From CAVPRW01 sp046727435 [NCBI: bacterium] (GTDB lineage: Bacteria; Tectomicrobia; Entotheonellia; J063), in NCBI GenBank assembly GCA_046727435.1, contig JBKPCR010000080.1, positions 1-8,737 of the forward strand: DNA of 8,737 bases, in the 5' to 3' direction. The notes beneath the pieces are model-generated. The model had not been told where the DNA came from. It worked only from the letters and a program-made list of their open reading frames with translations, and made no database searches. Every line of letters begins with the position of its first letter. The first letter of the stretch is position 1. Position numbers and translations under genes: made by a program. Positions 6,193-8,737 of the stretch are shown here, piece by piece.

Positions 6193-6217
6193 GGGCCGGG
6201 AGAACGCTTTCCGGCCC
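6193..6217. terminator. Strong hairpin between convergent genes, probable terminator
   Basis: GGGCCGGGA (6193-6201) pairs with TTCCGGCCC (6209-6217) over 9 bp with one G-T pair and a 7-base loop. It lies between dctM (ends 6151) and the minus-strand gene ending at 6281. On the minus strand the stem is followed after 5 bases by five Ts (AAAAA at 6183-6187 on plus), so it best suits ending the minus-strand transcript; without a T-tract on the plus side, dctM may end less efficiently here. Confidence 0.55.
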
Positions 6218-6280
6218 AATCTGCAGGAATGAACGCTGATCGCTGCTGTACTCCCCGGTCGCAGCCCGTTATGTGAGCTG

Positions 6281-6799
6281 CTATGGCACGTTGATATCGA
6301 TCGTGCGTCTCACAGGAATACCCACGAGACTCAGGTCCAGGTCGGTAACGCAACCATCGCCGCCGAGGTCGGCCGCCGGGTCGTAGTCGGGGTCGCCGGC
6401 GCACGTGCTGATTTGCTCGTGCGCAATCGGCACATCCATAGTGTTGCCCTCGCCATTGTCCTCGACTTCGACGCTCATGCCACGCTCAACCTCGCGAGCG
6501 GCGGTCACACTCCAGGTGTCCTGGAGGTGCGGTTTGACAAAATCCTTGTGGGCAAATCCGCCGGCGTTGCAGGCGGCAATAGTCACCTGAAGGCTCTCGC
6601 GGTTGTTGCCCAACTCGTTGTTCAGCAGTTTGTAAAATTCCTCGTCGCTCAGCTTCTTGCCAAACACATGGATGCGGCCATGCTTTTGCTCGGCAGCCTG
6701 CGTCTGCAGCGACGCCTGCCCGACCAGCAGGCTGATACACGCGACAATGAACACCCAATGTCGCAGTTTCTGCCTCGCTGAGTAGTCTTTTCGAACCAT
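6281..6799 (-). CDS. Exported protein: partial caspase-like (clan CD) domain plus one dockerin-type loop
   Basis: A 172-residue protein. Residues 1-36 are a signal peptide (basic start, hydrophobic VFIVACISLLVG, TQAA cleavage region). Residues 42-112 resemble the second half of caspase-like peptidase domains: KKLSDEEFYKLLNNEL, then the strand and cysteine motif QVTIAACNAGGF with Cys77 in the catalytic position, then WSVTAAREVE. An H40-G41 pair lies 37 residues before Cys77, a spacing seen in clan CD enzymes, but the strands that normally precede the catalytic His are absent, so activity is doubtful. Residues 138-158 hold a dockerin-type calcium loop, D144-x-G-x-D148-G-x-V-x-x-x-D155, only one copy. 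The ATG at 6799 has AAGGAG about 8 bases upstream; another ATG at 6841, in the same frame with GGGAGGT, would add 14 residues. Transcription converges on dctM. The family call is inference from motifs. Confidence 0.6.
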   Translation of the reverse strand: MVRKDYSARQKLRHWVFIVACISLLVGQASLQTQAAEQKHGRIHVFGKKLSDEEFYKLLNNELGNNRESLQVTIAACNAGGFAHKDFVKPHLQDTWSVTAAREVERGMSVEVEDNGEGNTMDVPIAHEQISTCAGDPDYDPAADLGGDGCVTDLDLSLVGIPVRRTIDINVP

Positions 6800-7339
6800 T
6801 GGTGAACTCCTTAATGCGATGTGACCTCCTGGCGATTTCATGATCCGACCTCCCGAGTTTGAAAATGTCCCCACGATGCATTGGGAACGCTGACGTACGT
6901 GCTGGTCATGATGTGGTAAAACAACCCGTGCAATCGCCAACCGTTGCCTGAGCAGAGGTTAAGGACGAGGGCAGCAACGATGCTGATTTGCTGTTAACAA
7001 ACATCTCTACGTCGGAGATAAGGACCGGAATGGGATCGGCCGAAAAAATCGGCTGTGACGCCCCTGTCGCCAGATGACTGCTGGTGGTGAGCCGTGGATG
7101 GGGCTAAAGCCGTTTGTGAAGGCCTTCGGGGCTGCTTGAGATAATCATGGGAAAACAGGGGAAACGTCTTCTCGCAAGTGCCAGGAGGCGGCCATTGCAT
7201 GTCAACCTGAGCGGCGTCGGATTCGTTAGAAGTATTGGCGGAGTTCATTGTCTTTGACTTCAATAAGAATGCGCATCCGGCAGCGCCGTGCATACGTCCA
7301 CGCGTTGGAGGGACCGGGGTGCGCCTCGGCTGAATCAAA

Positions 7340-7357
7340 AGCCTTGAAAGAAAGGCT
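7340..7357. repeat. Small inverted repeat upstream of the ABC operon promoter
   Basis: AGCCTT (7340-7345) and AAGGCT (7352-7357) are exact complements separated by GAAAGA. It ends 3 bases before the candidate -35 box at 7361, so a bound regulator there could affect the promoter. Short enough to be chance. Confidence 0.25.
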
Positions 7358-7360
7358 ATA

Positions 7361-7388
7361 TTGCGCTGCTCGACAGTCGTGCTACACT
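7361..7388 (+). promoter_or_regulatory. Possible promoter for the ABC transporter operon
   Basis: TTGCGC (7361-7366) and TACACT (7383-7388) are 16 bases apart; TACACT is a common -10 variant, the -35 box is weak. It would leave a leader of about 150 bases before the GTG at 7544. A TATGAT at 7478-7483 is an alternative -10 without a good -35 partner. Confidence 0.3.
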
Positions 7389-7543
7389 GAGCGCAATCTC
7401 ACTTGGGCGGGTAGTCGTACGGCGCTGTAGTATGGATGGGCTCATCGGCATGATGTCAGCTCTTCTATACCCTCGCGTATGATAGGGAAAGGCATCGGTG
7501 AGACAACGGGACGCCGTGGTACCCCTTGAGGATGTGATCACGC

Positions 7544-8281
7544 GTGGATGCCATCATCGTCATCGAGCAGCTCAAAAAGACCTATGATCTGGGTGAAGTC
7601 AAGGTCGATGCCTTGCGAGGGATCGATGTGCAGATCCGCCGTGGCGAATTCGTCGCCATTATGGGAGCCTCGGGTTCCGGCAAATCGACCTTCATGAATA
7701 TTCTGGGGTGCCTGGATCGCCCCACCAACGGGCGTTACCGACTCGAAGGCATGGACGTCTCACAGATGTCCAGCGATCAACTAGCCGAGGTGCGGAACAA
7801 AAAGATCGGCTTCGTGTTCCAGAATTTCAACCTGCTGTCGCGCACCAGCGCCCTCGAAAACGTCGAGGTGCCGTTGTTGTATGACGGCACCGCCTACCGT
7901 GACCGCCATGCTCGTGCCCTCGCCGCCCTCAAGGCGGTGGGACTGGAAGCACGGGCGGAACATTATCCCAGCCAGTTATCGGGTGGCCAACAGCAGCGCG
8001 TGGCTATCGCCCGCTCGCTGGTGAATCGTCCCGCGATCATCCTCGCCGACGAGCCGACGGGCAACCTTGACAGCGAAACGAGCGTGGAGATCATGGGGAT
8101 CTTGCAAGGGCTCAACGCCCAGCAACAGATCACCATTGTGCTGGTGACACATGAATCGGACATCGTGCGGTACGCAGAGCGGGTTATCGTCTTCAAGGAT
8201 GGCTTGATGGTTGAAGATCGTTCGGTGATGGATCGGATGCTGGTGGGAAAAGAAAAGACTGCTAGGGAAGAATTGGGATAG
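7544..8281 (+). CDS. ABC transporter ATPase, MacB/LolD type
   Basis: A 245-residue ATP-binding subunit with all ABC motifs: Walker A GASGSGKST (41-49), Q-loop Gln93 in FVFQNFNLL, signature LSGGQQQRVAIARSL (145-159), Walker B IILADEPTGNLDS (165-177) and H-loop His203 in VTHESD. The N-terminal TYDLGEVKVDALRGI and the FQNFNLL and THE(S)D wording are characteristic of the MacB/LolD group, which powers mechanotransmission-type exporters or lipoprotein release rather than ordinary transport. Here the ATPase is a separate polypeptide rather than fused to its permease. Translation begins at GTG, the first possible start after an in-frame TGA; a GAGG stands about 12 bases upstream, so initiation may be weak. 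An adaptor gene follows after 18 bases, pointing to a tripartite efflux or secretion system; the FtsX/MacB-type permease is expected further right. Confidence 0.93.
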   Translation: MDAIIVIEQLKKTYDLGEVKVDALRGIDVQIRRGEFVAIMGASGSGKSTFMNILGCLDRPTNGRYRLEGMDVSQMSSDQLAEVRNKKIGFVFQNFNLLSRTSALENVEVPLLYDGTAYRDRHARALAALKAVGLEARAEHYPSQLSGGQQQRVAIARSLVNRPAIILADEPTGNLDSETSVEIMGILQGLNAQQQITIVLVTHESDIVRYAERVIVFKDGLMVEDRSVMDRMLVGKEKTAREELG

Positions 8282-8299
8282 GAGTTGCAGGAGAAAGAG

Positions 8300-8737
8300 A
8301 TGCGCCGCAAGCTGCTGCTGACGGTGATTCTGCTACTGCTTGGAGCGTCGGCCACAGCGGGCTATCTCTACTATAATGGCCGCCAGGCCCCTCTGAACTA
8401 TTTGACCGCCCGCGTCGAGCGCGGCCGCATCGCCACGACTGTCAACGCTACAGGCACCCTGAATGCGGTTATCACCGTGCAGGTGGGGAGCCAGGTCTCC
8501 GGTACCATTCAAAAGCTGCTTGTCGATTACAATTCTCCTGTCACGGAGGGCCAGATCATCGCGCAGATCGATCCTGGCTCCTTCGAAGCGCGGGTCAGTC
8601 AGGCGCGAGCGAATGTGGCCAGTGCGGGCGCGGCAGTCCAGGTCGCTCGGGCTAACGTCGATAACAGCAAGGCAGCGATCGAAACGGCGCAAGCCAACAT
8701 CGGCAGCGCTAAGGCCAATGTCGAGCGGGCTAAAGTC
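8300..8737 (+). CDS. MacA/HlyD-type periplasmic adaptor subunit, truncated by the window end
   Basis: The first 146 codons of a membrane fusion protein; the reading frame continues past base 8737. A strong ribosome site (AGGAG) lies 6 bases before the ATG. Residues 4-22 form the single N-terminal membrane anchor. ARVERGRIATTVNATGTL (37-54) starts the membrane-proximal domain, and VGSQVSGTIQKLLVDYNSPV, then EGQIIAQIDP (62-92), is the first half of the lipoyl-like domain, in the wording typical of MacA. From residue 102 the first helix of the alpha-helical hairpin shows a 14-residue repeat: starts at 102, 116 and 130 with A-x-A-N-V/I. This adaptor would bridge the ABC permease and an outer-membrane channel. 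The gene follows its ATPase, whereas in the classical macAB order the adaptor comes first. Confidence 0.9.
   Translation, partial: MRRKLLLTVILLLLGASATAGYLYYNGRQAPLNYLTARVERGRIATTVNATGTLNAVITVQVGSQVSGTIQKLLVDYNSPVTEGQIIAQIDPGSFEARVSQARANVASAGAAVQVARANVDNSKAAIETAQANIGSAKANVERAKV

Larger units (their letters stand above)
6800..7543. other. Intergenic region between divergent genes
   Basis: About 740 bases serving as leader for the minus-strand caspase-like gene and the plus-strand ABC operon. It contains the ribosome sites of the former, a possible promoter at 7361-7388 and a small hairpin at 7340-7357 for the latter. A GCCGA-AAAAA-TCGGC hairpin lies at 7039-7053. An open minus-strand frame at 6994-7338 gives a Ser/Thr/Pro-rich sequence with no ribosome site or recognisable domain. 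I recognise no riboswitch or small RNA. Confidence 0.5.

Noticed and set aside
6994-7338. Open minus-strand frame of 114 codons upstream of the caspase-like gene
   Set aside because: Ser, Thr, Pro and Gln-rich without any recognisable domain, no ribosome site before any of its ATGs, and it occupies a region that should hold promoters.
7248-7430. Plus-strand frame of 60 codons before the ABC operon
   Set aside because: It starts at TTG with no ribosome site, is basic and low in hydrophobic residues, and overlaps the candidate promoter.

Overview
The window reads as ordinary chromosomal DNA from a Gram-negative (two-membrane) bacterium. It encodes Sec-type exported proteins, a three-part TRAP transporter with a periplasmic binding protein, and an ABC ATPase followed by a periplasmic adaptor subunit. 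By eye the base composition is moderately GC-rich, with the TRAP and ABC genes richer than the intergenic stretches and the nucleotidyltransferase/HEPN pair. No rRNA, tRNA or CRISPR array was seen. The phylum cannot be fixed from this sequence. The dockerin-like tail and the gene mix would suit an environmental lineage such as NC10, Rokubacteria, Nitrospirota or a deltaproteobacterium, but that is only an impression.

Layout. (1) 49-366, minus: small secreted protein with one peptidoglycan-binding domain. (2) 367-875: non-coding, with a decayed-looking GGGAGAGG/CCTCTCCC repeat next to the following gene. (3) 876-1493, minus: tandem NIPSNAP-domain protein. (4) 1494-2405: a gene-poor stretch with a possible trace of an insertion-sequence end and two short overlapping minus-strand reading frames that look like a small membrane-protein gene or its remnant. 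(5) 2406-3121, plus: a minimal nucleotidyltransferase and a HEPN protein, overlapping by 4 bases, a probable toxin-antitoxin pair, preceded by a promoter-like sequence and a perfect 8-bp palindrome. (6) 3277-6151, plus: a complete TRAP transporter operon (dctP-dctQ-dctM order) with its own candidate promoter. (7) A strong hairpin at 6193-6217 between convergent genes. (8) 6281-6799, minus: a short exported protein that looks like the C-terminal half of a caspase-like (clan CD) domain followed by one dockerin-type calcium-binding loop. (9) 6800-7543: intergenic leader region. (10) 7544-8737, plus: a MacB/LolD-type ABC ATPase and the start of a MacA-type adaptor, cut by the window end.

How the parts work together. 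The TRAP genes should form one uptake system for an organic acid: the binding protein captures it, DctQ and DctM carry it inward using an ion gradient. The ABC ATPase and adaptor should form part of an export machine whose permease probably lies just beyond the right edge. The nucleotidyltransferase/HEPN pair is a self-contained defence or stress module. The exported caspase-like/dockerin protein is the least ordinary gene here, and the oddities of the 1494-2405 region suggest past rearrangement.
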